Of a stretch of DNA of 12,726 bases, positions 1 through 7,312 are shown one piece after another. Position numbers and translations under genes: made by a program. The notes below the pieces were generated by a model. The model did not search any database, was not told where the DNA came from, and saw only the letters and a list, made by a program, of their open reading frames with translations. The DNA is from an uncultured Ruminococcus sp. (lineage in GTDB: Bacteria; Bacillota_A; Clostridia; Oscillospirales; Ruminococcaceae): assembly GCA_937880065.1 (NCBI GenBank), contig CALFMA010000396.1, forward strand, positions 1 through 12,726, written 5' to 3'. Every line of letters begins with the position of its first letter. Position 1 is the stretch's first letter.

Positions 1-545
1 GCCGTAGATCCGGAAGGTGTGCTGAAAAGTATTCCGTCAGCACGGTATTTTCCGATAAGATATCCGTCAGCTGATACATCAAAGTCGCATATGCGAAAAC
101 TTGCGGATTTCGCCGATATTTCATTAAGGGCAGTATATACCAAATCACCGCCCTCACCGTGAATAACAACCTCCACCGTCATACGCCGTGATATGTGATA
201 CTCCCCTGTTTTAAGCTTTTTCAGAGCGTCAAGCTGGTCGGCTTCAAGTGCCGCCATAAAGCCGAGAGTTCCCGAATTTATGCCCATAAGCTTTGTTTCG
301 GTTCCCATAAGAAGCTTTGCACATCTTAAAATTGTACCGTCACCGCCAATGGCAATAAATATGTCAGCGGTTGATGTAAGTGTGGATATATCGTCAAAAA
401 TCACAAATTCCTTATCGCTGAATTCCTTTGTGAATTCAAGGTCAACAACAACTTCAATCCCCTCGGAATGAAGTACATCGCAGACCTCTCTTGCACAGCC
501 GAGAGCATTTTTTTTCTGAAAATTGGGATAAAGTACCGCTTTCAT
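1..545 (-). CDS. nadK: NAD kinase, 3' end cut off by the window edge
   Basis: NAD kinase phosphorylates NAD to NADP in the cytoplasm and is the cell's source of NADP. I translated the frame myself from the ATG at 545 (begins MKAVLYPNFQKKNALG). It stays open for 181 codons to the window edge, so the C-terminal part is missing. Visible family motifs are GGDGT at residues 67-71 (diphosphate binding), NSGTLGF at 90-96, the NE of NEI at 141-142, and DGILFSTPSGST at 170-181, the conserved substrate-binding segment. A Shine-Dalgarno AGGAGG lies 5 nt before the ATG and overlaps the tlyA stop codon, so translation is probably coupled to tlyA. Codons 11-13 are a run of eight A residues, a possible slippage tract, but the frame is intact. 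The motif set leaves little room for another family. Confidence 0.95.
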   Translation of the reverse strand, partial: MKAVLYPNFQKKNALGCAREVCDVLHSEGIEVVVDLEFTKEFSDKEFVIFDDISTLTSTADIFIAIGGDGTILRCAKLLMGTETKLMGINSGTLGFMAALEADQLDALKKLKTGEYHISRRMTVEVVIHGEGGDLVYTALNEISAKSASFRICDFDVSADGYLIGKYRADGILFSTPSGST

Positions 546-554
546 CCTGTCCTC

Positions 555-1340
555 CTACAACTGACGAAAAGCCTCCTCAACAATACCGCTGTAGTCGGGA
601 ATTGCCCTTTCTTCGGAGCATTTCACAAGCTTCGCCAGATATTCTATATTGCCGCTTCCGCCCTTTACGGGGGAATATGTACAGCTTACAGGCATAAGCC
701 CCGAAAGCCGCATAAATCCGTCAAGTTCCTTTAAAATACGGAGATGAACTTTTCTGTCCTTGACGATGCCCTTTTTGCCGATGTCGCTTTTTCCTGCCTC
801 AAACTGCGGTTTAATAAGAACAGCGGCTGTACCCTCGCTTTTGAGCAATTCCGCTATTTTCGGCAGAATTTTTGTAAGGGAAATAAAGGACACATCAGCA
901 CATATGAAATCAGCCTGACCGCCAATGTTTTCAGCGGAAACCATACGTATATCCGTATTTTCCATATTTACCACACGGCTGTCGCTTCTCAGCGATTCCG
1001 CCAGCTGTCCGTGACCTACGTCAACGGCATAGACAACTGCCGCACCGTGATTTATCATATATTCCGTAAATCCGCCTGTTGACGCACCAATGTCAAGGCA
1101 CCGCAGACCATTGAAGTCAAGGGCGAAATATTCCGCCGCCTTTTCAAGCTTCAATGCACCTCTGCCTACGTATAATTCCCGCTCCGAGGATTCGATTACA
1201 TCCTCCGCAGTTACCTCTGCGGAGGATTTTTTCGCAGGCTTGCCGTTGACAGTAACAGCTCCCGACTTTATCATTTCCTTTGCCCGTTCACGACTTCTGG
1301 CGATTCCTCTCACCACAAGTTCAGCGTCAAGCCGTGCCAT
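555..1340 (-). CDS. tlyA: TlyA family rRNA (cytidine-2'-O)-methyltransferase
   Basis: Predicted S-adenosylmethionine-dependent methyltransferase that adds 2'-O-methyl groups to cytidines of 16S and/or 23S rRNA. It has 261 aa, a usual length for the family. The N-terminus (about 1-60) is an S4-type RNA-binding domain (MARLDAELVVRGIARSRERA). An FtsJ-like Rossmann domain follows, with SAM motif LDIGASTGGF at 82-91. The FtsJ-type catalytic K-D-K-E set is plausible as K64, D149 (CADVSF), K177 (LIKPQFE) and E233 (GNIEY). The start at 1340 has GGAGGGG 6 nt upstream and overlaps the dxs 3' end by 14 nt. Older annotations call this family hemolysin A; the methyltransferase call fits the motifs better. 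A perfect palindrome at 1200-1227 lies inside the gene just after the S4 domain. Confidence 0.95.
   Translation of the reverse strand: MARLDAELVVRGIARSRERAKEMIKSGAVTVNGKPAKKSSAEVTAEDVIESSERELYVGRGALKLEKAAEYFALDFNGLRCLDIGASTGGFTEYMINHGAAVVYAVDVGHGQLAESLRSDSRVVNMENTDIRMVSAENIGGQADFICADVSFISLTKILPKIAELLKSEGTAAVLIKPQFEAGKSDIGKKGIVKDRKVHLRILKELDGFMRLSGLMPVSCTYSPVKGGSGNIEYLAKLVKCSEERAIPDYSGIVEEAFRQL
1200..1232 (+). repeat. Perfect inverted repeat with T-run inside tlyA, terminator-like on the plus strand
   Basis: Two 11-nt arms (ATCCTCCGCAG at 1200-1210 and its exact complement CTGCGGAGGAT at 1217-1227) flank a 6-nt loop, and six T residues run from 1227 to 1232. Read on the plus strand, which is antisense to tlyA, this has the form of an intrinsic terminator. 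On the sense strand it is codons for SSAEVTAED, in the linker between the S4 and methyltransferase domains. The structure is plainly visible; any role is inference. Confidence 0.5.
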
Positions 1341-3210
1341 TACTGTCCCCTCCGTTTTTTATGAATTCCGTCATTTTTTCGCTGCTAAGACCAAGCTGAT
1401 TAAGGGCGGATTTTACTGCCGCCTGACGCACAAAGCCTTTAGCCGCAACTCTTGTATATTTTCCGCTGAATCCTCTTTCCATAAGCATTGCACCGAATTT
1501 CTCGGAAATACCACCATTTGCAAGGGATTCCTCAAAGAAAACAATACGCTTATACTTACTGATTTCACCGATAAGCTCCTCAGCTATGGGGAAAATTTTC
1601 GTAAGTTTCAGCAAATCACAGGAAATACCGCAGTTTTCAACAGCTTTATAAGCTTCGTTGAAAATTCTGCCGTATGAAATAATCAGCGTGTCATTTCCCT
1701 CGCCGAAAAATTTATAGTCCGAATAGTTTCCGTTAAATTTATAGCTTATATCCTCCGCACCTCTCGGGTATCTTACTGCAACAAGGTTATTTTCCTCATA
1801 TATCGCCCTTTTCAGGCATATTTTCAGTTCCTCATAGCAGGCAGGAGAATATATAGTTGTGTTGGGAATTGAAGTGAGCATAGGCACATCAAATAAGCCT
1901 TGATGTGTTTCGCCGTCCTCGCCTACAATACCTGCACGGTCAATTCCGAGAACGAGATGAAGTTCACCAATGGCAACATCGTGTATAAGCTGGTCATATG
2001 CTCTCTGCAAAAATGTGGAATAAACCGCAAAAACGGGTATCTGCCCCATTGAAGCAAGTCCGCCGCCGAATGTAACAGCGTGCTGCTCTGCAATTCCCAC
2101 ATCGTAAAAGCGTTCAGGCAGTTTTTTTCCGAAATACTGCAAACCTGTGCCGTATTTCATAGCCGCAGTTATAGCACAAATTCGCTGGTCATTTTCCGCA
2201 AGACGCAAAAGTTCCTTTCCGAAAATGGTGGAATAGCTGTCACCTGCGGCAATTTCGGGATTGCCCGATTCAACGTCAAAACGGGATATACCGTGATATT
2301 CGCCGGGATTATTTTCAGCAGGGAGGTAGCCTTTTCCCTTAATTGTCTTGACATGGACAAAAACAGGGCGGTGATATGACTTAGCCATTCTCATAGCCTG
2401 CTCCAAATCATTAAGGCTGTGACCGTTTATAGGGCCGAGATAGATAAATCCCATATCCTCAAAGAGATTTCGTGGAAGTACCGTTGATTTAATTGCGTCC
2501 TTGACATATTTCATACCCTTTGCGGCTTTTGAACCTACAACAGGGATTTTATTCAGTTTACGCTCAACCTTTCGCTTTGTATCGAGATATTCCTCGGAAT
2601 TGCGAAGGGTAGTGAGGTACTTTTCAAGTGAACCCACGCTCTTTGAAATTGACATATTGTTGTCGTTGAGGATTACAATAAGGTTGCTGTCCGTATTCTG
2701 ACAGCAGTTATTCATAGCCTCATAGACCATACCGCCTGTCATTGCTCCGTCACCGATTACGGCTACAGTATAATCCTCCTTGCCCTGCAAACGCATTGCC
2801 TGTGCTATGCCGAAAGCAGCGGAAATTGATGTACTGCTGTGACCTGCAATAACGGTGTCATGCTCCGATTCCGCAGGCTTTGGAAATCCCGATATACCGT
2901 CCTCCTGACGAAGTGTTGAAAATCTGTCTGCACGTCCTGTGAGGAGTTTGTGGACATATGCCTGATGACCTACGTCCCACACGATTTTATCTTTCGGGGA
3001 ATTGAAATTCCTGTGGATTGACATAGTAAGTTCCACTACACCAAGATTTGATGCAAGATGACCGCCTGTGGAAGATACGGTATCAATAAGGATATTTCTG
3101 ACTTCTCCGCAAAGCTGACGACATTGGGAAATTGACAGATTTTTTAAATCCTGTGGCAGCACAAGTTCAGAAAGCTTCACTCTGCCGCCATAGTTTTTTA
3201 ATTCATTCAT
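1327..3210 (-). CDS. dxs: 1-deoxy-D-xylulose-5-phosphate synthase
   Basis: Dxs condenses pyruvate and glyceraldehyde 3-phosphate to DXP, the first step of the MEP isoprenoid pathway, using thiamine diphosphate; DXP also feeds thiamine and pyridoxal synthesis. The 627 aa match the usual length of about 620. Visible landmarks are STGGH (47-51), DVGHQAY (79-85), the ThDP/Mg motif GDGAMTGG (153-160) with NDN (182-184), and the catalytic Glu region GIAEQHAVTFGGG (E375). A transketolase-like C-terminal domain ends the protein. The ATG at 3210 has no Shine-Dalgarno in the normal window; the only good one, AAGGAG at 3249-3254, lies upstream of a stable hairpin. A GTG at codon 11 is a possible but poorly supported alternative start. 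Isoprenoid partner ispA is directly upstream; tlyA overlaps the 3' end. Confidence 0.97.
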   Translation of the reverse strand: MNELKNYGGRVKLSELVLPQDLKNLSISQCRQLCGEVRNILIDTVSSTGGHLASNLGVVELTMSIHRNFNSPKDKIVWDVGHQAYVHKLLTGRADRFSTLRQEDGISGFPKPAESEHDTVIAGHSSTSISAAFGIAQAMRLQGKEDYTVAVIGDGAMTGGMVYEAMNNCCQNTDSNLIVILNDNNMSISKSVGSLEKYLTTLRNSEEYLDTKRKVERKLNKIPVVGSKAAKGMKYVKDAIKSTVLPRNLFEDMGFIYLGPINGHSLNDLEQAMRMAKSYHRPVFVHVKTIKGKGYLPAENNPGEYHGISRFDVESGNPEIAAGDSYSTIFGKELLRLAENDQRICAITAAMKYGTGLQYFGKKLPERFYDVGIAEQHAVTFGGGLASMGQIPVFAVYSTFLQRAYDQLIHDVAIGELHLVLGIDRAGIVGEDGETHQGLFDVPMLTSIPNTTIYSPACYEELKICLKRAIYEENNLVAVRYPRGAEDISYKFNGNYSDYKFFGEGNDTLIISYGRIFNEAYKAVENCGISCDLLKLTKIFPIAEELIGEISKYKRIVFFEESLANGGISEKFGAMLMERGFSGKYTRVAAKGFVRQAAVKSALNQLGLSSEKMTEFIKNGGDSNGTA

Positions 3211-3220
3211 TTTATTGTTA

Positions 3221-3254
3221 TGGGAAAGGACTTTCGCCCTTTCCCAAACTCCTT
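3221..3254 (-). promoter_or_regulatory. GNRA-capped hairpin between Shine-Dalgarno and dxs start
   Basis: In the minus-strand RNA, UGGGAAAGGGC pairs with GUCCUUUCCCA (11 bp, one G-U) around a GAAA tetraloop, occupying 3246-3221. AAGGAG (3254-3249), right after the ispA stop, sits 2 nt before the hairpin, and the dxs AUG sits 10 nt after it. The linear spacing of 38 nt is too long for initiation, but with the hairpin folded the effective spacing is about 12 nt. There is no U-tract, so it is not an intrinsic terminator in this direction. The structure is seen directly; translational control is inferred. It could instead be a dispersed palindromic repeat. Confidence 0.55.
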
Positions 3255-4145
3255 TTAATTTTTACGCTTGAGAAGGTTTTCCGTAAGCTCAACAAGGAAC
3301 TCATTGTTAGGAATAGCATCAAGCCACTCAAGAGCCTCTGATGTGGCTCTGTCAGCAGCCAACTGTGCCTTTTCAATGCCGAAAAGTGATACATATGTAT
3401 TCTTGTTGGATTTCGCATCACTTCCCGCAGGCTTTCCAAGTTCCTCAGTTGTGCCTGTTACATCGAGAATATCATCAATAATCTGGAATGCAAAGCCAAG
3501 ACGCAAACCGTATTCAGCCGCAGCTCTGATTGTTTCATTTTCCGCATCTGCACAGATTGCACCCATAACGCAGGATACAGCAATAAGCTGACCTGTTTTG
3601 CAGCGGTAGAGATTGCGGAGATTATCCTCGTCAACGCAGTCGCAGTTTTCATTTTCAAGGTCGATAACCTGACCGCCAATCATACCATCTCTGCCCACGG
3701 AATTTGCAAGAACTGAAATGATAAGAACCTTCTGGTCAGCTGTAAGATGCGGTGTATCGGCAATTATCTCAAATGGGAGAACTGCAAGGGCATCGCCTGC
3801 AAGAATTGCCATTGCCTCGCCGAATGCCTTATGGCAAGAGGGCTTTCCTCTGCGGAAATCGTCATTGTCCATAGCAGGGAGGTCATCGTGGATAAGTGAA
3901 AATGTGTGGAGCATCTCATTTGCACAAGCCGGTGCAGCAGCTTTTTCCATTTCGCCGCCCAAAGCCTCGCAGAAAGCGTAAACAAGGGCAGGACGAAGTC
4001 TTTTTCCGCCGGCTCTCAGAGAATAGTTCATGGCGTCAATGAGCTTTACCTGCGGTCTGTTTTCATGACTGTAGTTGTTGAAATTTTTAAGTTCCTTTTC
4101 TGTGTACTCAATGTAACGATAAAGGGTTTCATTAAAATTACTCAT
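3255..4145 (-). CDS. ispA: Farnesyl diphosphate synthase (type II short-chain polyprenyl synthase)
   Basis: Joins dimethylallyl diphosphate with isopentenyl diphosphate to give geranyl and then farnesyl diphosphate, precursor of undecaprenyl carriers and quinones. The protein has 296 aa, a normal length. The first aspartate-rich motif is DDLPAMDNDD at 87-96 and the second is DDILD at 224-228; GGKRLRP at 46-52 is the diphosphate-binding segment. The two-residue PA insertion in the first motif and the aromatic F82 five residues before it are typical of bacterial type II FPP synthases, so C15 is the likely product, although C20 cannot be excluded from sequence alone. The ATG lies 3 nt after the xseB stop, with GGAGG about 11 nt upstream. 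Product feeds the same pathway as the downstream dxs. Confidence 0.94.
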   Translation of the reverse strand: MSNFNETLYRYIEYTEKELKNFNNYSHENRPQVKLIDAMNYSLRAGGKRLRPALVYAFCEALGGEMEKAAAPACANEMLHTFSLIHDDLPAMDNDDFRRGKPSCHKAFGEAMAILAGDALAVLPFEIIADTPHLTADQKVLIISVLANSVGRDGMIGGQVIDLENENCDCVDEDNLRNLYRCKTGQLIAVSCVMGAICADAENETIRAAAEYGLRLGFAFQIIDDILDVTGTTEELGKPAGSDAKSNKNTYVSLFGIEKAQLAADRATSEALEWLDAIPNNEFLVELTENLLKRKN

Positions 4146-4148
4146 AGC

Positions 4149-4331
4149 TTATTTAACCTCCGTTATTTTAATTTTTGCATTATCAAGCTGATTTTTGCAA
4201 AGAGCAGAAAGCTTCACTCCCTCGCCGTACAGCTCAACTGATTTTTCAAGTGGAATATCGCCTTTTTCAAGCTCTGAAACAATTTCAGAAAGCTTTTTCA
4301 TATTTTCTTCAAAGGATAGATTATTGTCCAT
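4149..4331 (-). CDS. xseB: Exodeoxyribonuclease VII small subunit
   Basis: Small helical subunit that assembles in several copies on XseA to form exonuclease VII, which degrades single-stranded DNA to oligonucleotides. The signature is clear: NLSFEENMKKLSEIVSELEKG followed by IPLEKSVELYGEG. I start it at the ATG at 4331 (60 aa, MDNNLSFEE), which fits family N-termini. The frame could extend to a GTG at 4340 or a TTG at 4346, but these add residues that do not look conserved. The Shine-Dalgarno is weak (GGTGAT about 4 nt before the ATG), and the start codon lies inside the last codons of xseA, so translational coupling with xseA is likely and would help match subunit amounts. Confidence 0.92.
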   Translation of the reverse strand: MDNNLSFEENMKKLSEIVSELEKGDIPLEKSVELYGEGVKLSALCKNQLDNAKIKITEVK

Positions 4332-5529
4332 TGCTATCACCGTCAATTCTTATAATTTTAGCTTCCGCCCTGCCTTTGTCAAATCTAAGGGAAACGCTCT
4401 GCCCCTCTGACAAATCATCAGAATTGCGTACAAGCTTATCACCGCTGTATACAAGAGAATATCCCCTTGCCATAACCTTTAAGGGACTAAGGCTGTCCAG
4501 CCTTGCAGCCTTTTCCGCAAGCATAGCCGTATACCTGTCAAAACTGCGTAAAACTGCCGTTTCAGCACGTTTTTCGAGATTTTCAAGCTTTTGCCCCATA
4601 AGCCGCAGTCTGTTTTCGGGAGATTGTGCCGTAAGCCGTGCGGATACAGAGTTAAACTGCGAGATTTTTCTCTCATAGGCTGATATAGCTGCCTTTTCGC
4701 ACCGTCTTTCCATAGCCGAAACTGTTTCCGCAAGCTGTAATATATCGGGAGCCGCAAGTTCTGCCGCCGCTGAGGGCGTAGGGGCTCTCATATCAGCCGC
4801 AAGGTCAGCAAGTGAAAAGTCAACCTCATGTCCCACAGCGGATATAACAGGGACTTTACAGCCATATACCGCCCTTGCAACAGCTTCTGTGTTGAATGCG
4901 GATAAATCCTCGGAACTGCCGCCGCCTCTGCCTACAATTACAACATCGCAGTCAGCCGATTCAGCCTTTAAAATGCCCTGACAAATGGATAACGGAGCAG
5001 TTTCGCCCTGTACAAGGCAATCCACCGCATATATTTCGCAAAGGGGATAACGTCTTGTCAGCACGTTGATTATATCCTGCACCGCCGCACCGCTGAGAGA
5101 TGTGACAACTCCGATTTTCTTCGGCATATAGGGCAGACTCCGCTTATGCTCCTGTGCAAATATTCCCTCCGAAGCAAGCTTCTTTTTCAGCTGTTCAAGA
5201 GCAACGCTCTCTTTGCCTGCTCCCTCAGGGATTATATCGTTGACATAAAGCTGATACACACCGTCACGCTCATATGCGGAAATACTTCCTGCGGCAACTA
5301 CTGCCATACCGTCCTCGGGCTGAAATTTAAGCCTTACCGCCGCCGATGCAAACATAACAGCTTTCAGCGTACTTTCGCCGTCTTTCAAGGAAAAATAGCA
5401 ATGACCGCTTTTATAGTGGCGGACGAAATTGCTGATTTCGCCCTTTACCATAATTCCCTGCAAAACCCTGTCGCTTTTCAGCTTTGAGGCAATATATCTG
5501 TTGACCTGTGTTACTGTAATTATCGGCAT
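4321..5529 (-). CDS. xseA: Exodeoxyribonuclease VII large subunit
   Basis: Catalytic subunit of exonuclease VII, which trims single-stranded DNA from both ends during repair and recombination. The 402 aa carry an N-terminal OB-fold (about 1-100, with VKGEISNFVRHYKSGHCYFSL), the catalytic domain (about 120-265) with IGVVTSLSGAAVQDI, the GRGGGSSEDL motif at 200-209 and SAVGHEVDF (H234 and D237, candidate catalytic pair), then a charged coiled-coil region and a C-terminal ARGYSLVYS segment. The length is somewhat below the roughly 450 aa of E. coli and B. subtilis, with the shortening apparently in the coiled coil. The ATG overlaps the stop of the upstream M22 gene (TAATG), and the 3' end overlaps xseB. 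Confidence 0.96.
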   Translation of the reverse strand: MPIITVTQVNRYIASKLKSDRVLQGIMVKGEISNFVRHYKSGHCYFSLKDGESTLKAVMFASAAVRLKFQPEDGMAVVAAGSISAYERDGVYQLYVNDIIPEGAGKESVALEQLKKKLASEGIFAQEHKRSLPYMPKKIGVVTSLSGAAVQDIINVLTRRYPLCEIYAVDCLVQGETAPLSICQGILKAESADCDVVIVGRGGGSSEDLSAFNTEAVARAVYGCKVPVISAVGHEVDFSLADLAADMRAPTPSAAAELAAPDILQLAETVSAMERRCEKAAISAYERKISQFNSVSARLTAQSPENRLRLMGQKLENLEKRAETAVLRSFDRYTAMLAEKAARLDSLSPLKVMARGYSLVYSGDKLVRNSDDLSEGQSVSLRFDKGRAEAKIIRIDGDSNGQ

Positions 5530-6473
5530 TATTTCTCACGCCCTTTCAGATATGCGAATATTGCCGTTCCTGCCGCATTATCGCAGGAAAACTGCGGCTG
5601 TGCAAAGGATGCAGCCTCAAATCGGGAAATAATCCTGTTGCGTATAAGCACGTCAGACATAACTCCCCCTGCATATACAAGAGGAAGTCTGCCCTGCTTT
5701 TCTATGGCATAATCCGTCATTGAAATAATGGTTTCGGCAATAAAGTCAAGGCAATACGCCCCGATATTTTCAGGGGATTCCCCTTTTTCAAGCATAGCCT
5801 TACACTTATTTTCAACACCCGAAAGACAGCAGTTTCCCTCTTTCAGAACAGCTTTCACCTTGTAGTGCTTGTCAGCCTTTTCAGCTAATTTTTCAAGCTC
5901 AATTCCGCATGGGAAATCAAGTCCGAGCATTAGTCCCACACGGTCAACTGCCTGTCCGCCGTTAAGGTCAAGAGATGTACCGATTGTACTGATTTTCAGC
6001 ACTAATTCATCATCAGGCTCACAAAGCAGGCAATCGGTTGTTCCGCCGCTTACGTGAAAGGCTATAAATGGCTGATTTATAAGTTCAAGCCTGTCTGCCG
6101 AATAAAGGGCGGCAAGAATATGCCCCACCTGATGAGATGTGGTATACATGGGAATTTTCTCAATTGCCGCATAGGAACGGGCAAATCCCTCCCCACAGAG
6201 AAAACAGGGCATATAGGAACCCTCAATATTTCTCGGACGGGCAGATGCCGCCACCGCCGCTATTGTGCCGATTTCATTTTCACCGAACAGCCCCTCAATC
6301 ATATCGGGGAGCTGTTTTGTATGGTGGAAAACTGCGTCACTCTGGCGAAGTCCCAATGCACCGCTTTTTACGGGCAATAGCTTTTTACATTGTATTATGC
6401 GGTTTTCCTCGCTGATATATACAGCCGTTGAGGTTGTGTAATTGCTTGTATCAATACCGAGATATTCAGGCAT
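5529..6473 (-). CDS. TsaD/Kae1-like M22 family paralogue (ASKHA fold), function unknown
   Basis: A 314-aa member of the TsaD/Kae1/YgjD superfamily, whose true TsaD makes the t6A modification of tRNA. Features shared with TsaD are an N-terminal LGIDTSNYTTSTAVY strand-loop, a metal-type HQVGH (114-118, matching the HxxxH of TsaD), VSGGTT (141-146), GGQAVDRVGLMLGLDFPCG (172-190) matching the DKVARLLGL segment, YAGGVMSD (267-274) and CDNAAGTA with D298 as the possible third metal ligand. Differences are loss of the SCDET start motif and replacement of the usual GPGL segment by ASARPRNIEGSYMPCF. It is therefore probably a paralogue rather than the housekeeping tsaD. It overlaps nusB by 8 nt and xseA by 1 nt. 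In B. subtilis folD occupies this slot. Older databases would call it a glycoprotease; no peptidase activity is supported here. Confidence 0.8.
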   Translation of the reverse strand: MPEYLGIDTSNYTTSTAVYISEENRIIQCKKLLPVKSGALGLRQSDAVFHHTKQLPDMIEGLFGENEIGTIAAVAASARPRNIEGSYMPCFLCGEGFARSYAAIEKIPMYTTSHQVGHILAALYSADRLELINQPFIAFHVSGGTTDCLLCEPDDELVLKISTIGTSLDLNGGQAVDRVGLMLGLDFPCGIELEKLAEKADKHYKVKAVLKEGNCCLSGVENKCKAMLEKGESPENIGAYCLDFIAETIISMTDYAIEKQGRLPLVYAGGVMSDVLIRNRIISRFEAASFAQPQFSCDNAAGTAIFAYLKGREK

Positions 6474-6879
6474 TTTCCTGTTCCTTTATGCGGTCACGGG
6501 AAAATGCACCCAATACGCCGTTTATGAAATTGACATCCTCACGGTATGTGTACATTCCCGCAAGCTTGATTGCCTCGCTTATTGCCGCATTATCGGGAGT
6601 TTTATCGTCATAGATACACTCATATACAGCAATTCTCAAAATAGCGTGGTTAAGTTTGGAAATTCTTGAAAGCTTACGGGATTTACTATAACTCTCAATT
6701 ATGCCGTCAAGCTCCTCGGCATGGGAAAGAGTACCGTTGACAATTGCCTTTACATCGTCATTTACGGTAATTTCCTCAATTTCCTCTGCAATTTCGTAAA
6801 GCTCCTCGATGTTATCATCACGGAGAAGCTGCTCGAAAACAAGCTTGAATGCGCTATCTCTGATTTCACTTCTTGTCAT
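6466..6879 (-). CDS. nusB: Transcription antitermination factor NusB
   Basis: All-helical RNA-binding protein that, with NusE (S10), binds boxA in rRNA leaders and promotes antitermination. It has 137 aa, normal for the family. The start MTRSEIRDSAFKLVFEQLL matches the typical NusB N-terminus (R..AR..A..LY/VFQ pattern), and the C-terminal part has the conserved LRIAVYECIY and ISEAIKLAGMYTYREDVNFINGVLG stretches (quoted in two parts, both helices contact partner proteins). An AGGAGA ribosome site lies about 7 nt before the ATG. It is 17 nt downstream of the Asp23 gene, the same neighbour pair as yqhY-nusB in B. subtilis. The 3' end overlaps the M22 gene by 8 nt. Confidence 0.95.
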   Translation of the reverse strand: MTRSEIRDSAFKLVFEQLLRDDNIEELYEIAEEIEEITVNDDVKAIVNGTLSHAEELDGIIESYSKSRKLSRISKLNHAILRIAVYECIYDDKTPDNAAISEAIKLAGMYTYREDVNFINGVLGAFSRDRIKEQENA

Positions 6880-6896
6880 TTATTTTCTCCTATCTT

Positions 6897-7229
6897 TTAA
6901 AATACTACACCGTCAACAATTACATTGACTCTTGCCACAGCAACGCCTGTCATAGTCTGAATACTCTCCTTGACAGCGGACTGTACTTCCTGTGCCACCT
7001 GCATGGTTTTCACACCGCTTTTAACTTTGATTTTTATATCCAGAGCCGCAACGTCCTCATACATTTTAACTTTAATGGGGCCGTTATTTTTCAGCTTGCT
7101 CATCTTGTTGACTTCTCCGCTTAACTCTGCAACTCCTTCAATATCAAGAGCCGCAAGCTTTGCCACGGTGATGATTACATCTTCCGAAATTTTAAGAACT
7201 CCCGAAGAAGATTTTTTAACATTGTCCAT
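6897..7229 (-). CDS. Asp23/Gls24 family envelope stress response protein (YqhY-like)
   Basis: A 110-aa protein of the Asp23/Gls24 (DUF322) family. Family features are the opening GVLKISEDVIITVAKLAAL followed by DIEGVAEL, the central IKVKMYEDVAALDIKIKVK strand region, and the end VAQEVQSAVKESIQTMTG then VAVARVNVIVDGVVF. There is no signal peptide or membrane helix, so it is cytoplasmic or peripheral. Its place directly before nusB matches B. subtilis yqhY, whose loss is linked to disturbed acetyl-CoA carboxylase regulation; in B. subtilis accB and accC lie just upstream, but here they are absent. A perfect AGGAGG lies 6 nt before the ATG. It is the first gene of the vegetative operon and has its own promoter. 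The family call is firm; the precise role is not. Confidence 0.92.
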   Translation of the reverse strand: MDNVKKSSSGVLKISEDVIITVAKLAALDIEGVAELSGEVNKMSKLKNNGPIKVKMYEDVAALDIKIKVKSGVKTMQVAQEVQSAVKESIQTMTGVAVARVNVIVDGVVF

Positions 7230-7260
7230 TTTTAACCTCCTGTTTAAAGGATATTTCTTG

Positions 7261-7299
7261 TATATACAGTTATCTCATTTAATCAATTGACTGCATATA
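7261..7299 (-). repeat. Inverted repeat in the asp23 operon leader
   Basis: TATATGCAGT (7299-7290 on the minus strand) can pair with ACTGTATATA (7270-7261) across a 19-nt A/U-rich loop, giving 10 pairs including one G-U. The 8-nt palindrome TCAATTGA (7283-7290) lies at its edge. It would be close to the 5' end of the mRNA predicted from the promoter at 7313-7341. It could be an mRNA-stabilising stem or an operator, or chance in A/T-rich DNA. Confidence 0.3.
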
Positions 7300-7312
7300 A
7301 CTTCACTCTTAT

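Noticed and set aside
507..516. Eight-A tract near the nadK start as a frameshift site
   Set aside because: The frame is continuous and the protein matches NAD kinase on both sides, so no shift is needed; it is at most a slippage-prone spot.
1090..1677. 195-codon plus-strand open frame opposite tlyA and dxs
   Set aside because: It is the antisense shadow of two firmly identified genes, has low-complexity Ser/Thr-rich sequence, no family resemblance that I recognise and no ribosome site.
3221..3246. Intrinsic terminator between ispA and dxs
   Set aside because: The stem is strong, but the following minus-strand bases are UAACAAUAAA, with no U-run, and the operon continues.
3211..3257. Thiamine (TPP) riboswitch upstream of dxs
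   Set aside because: Only 44 nt are available, and the conserved TPP-binding sequences are absent; there is just a simple hairpin.
4175..4678. 167-codon plus-strand open frame opposite xseB and xseA
   Set aside because: Antisense to two conserved genes with clear motifs; its sequence shows no domain and no start signal.
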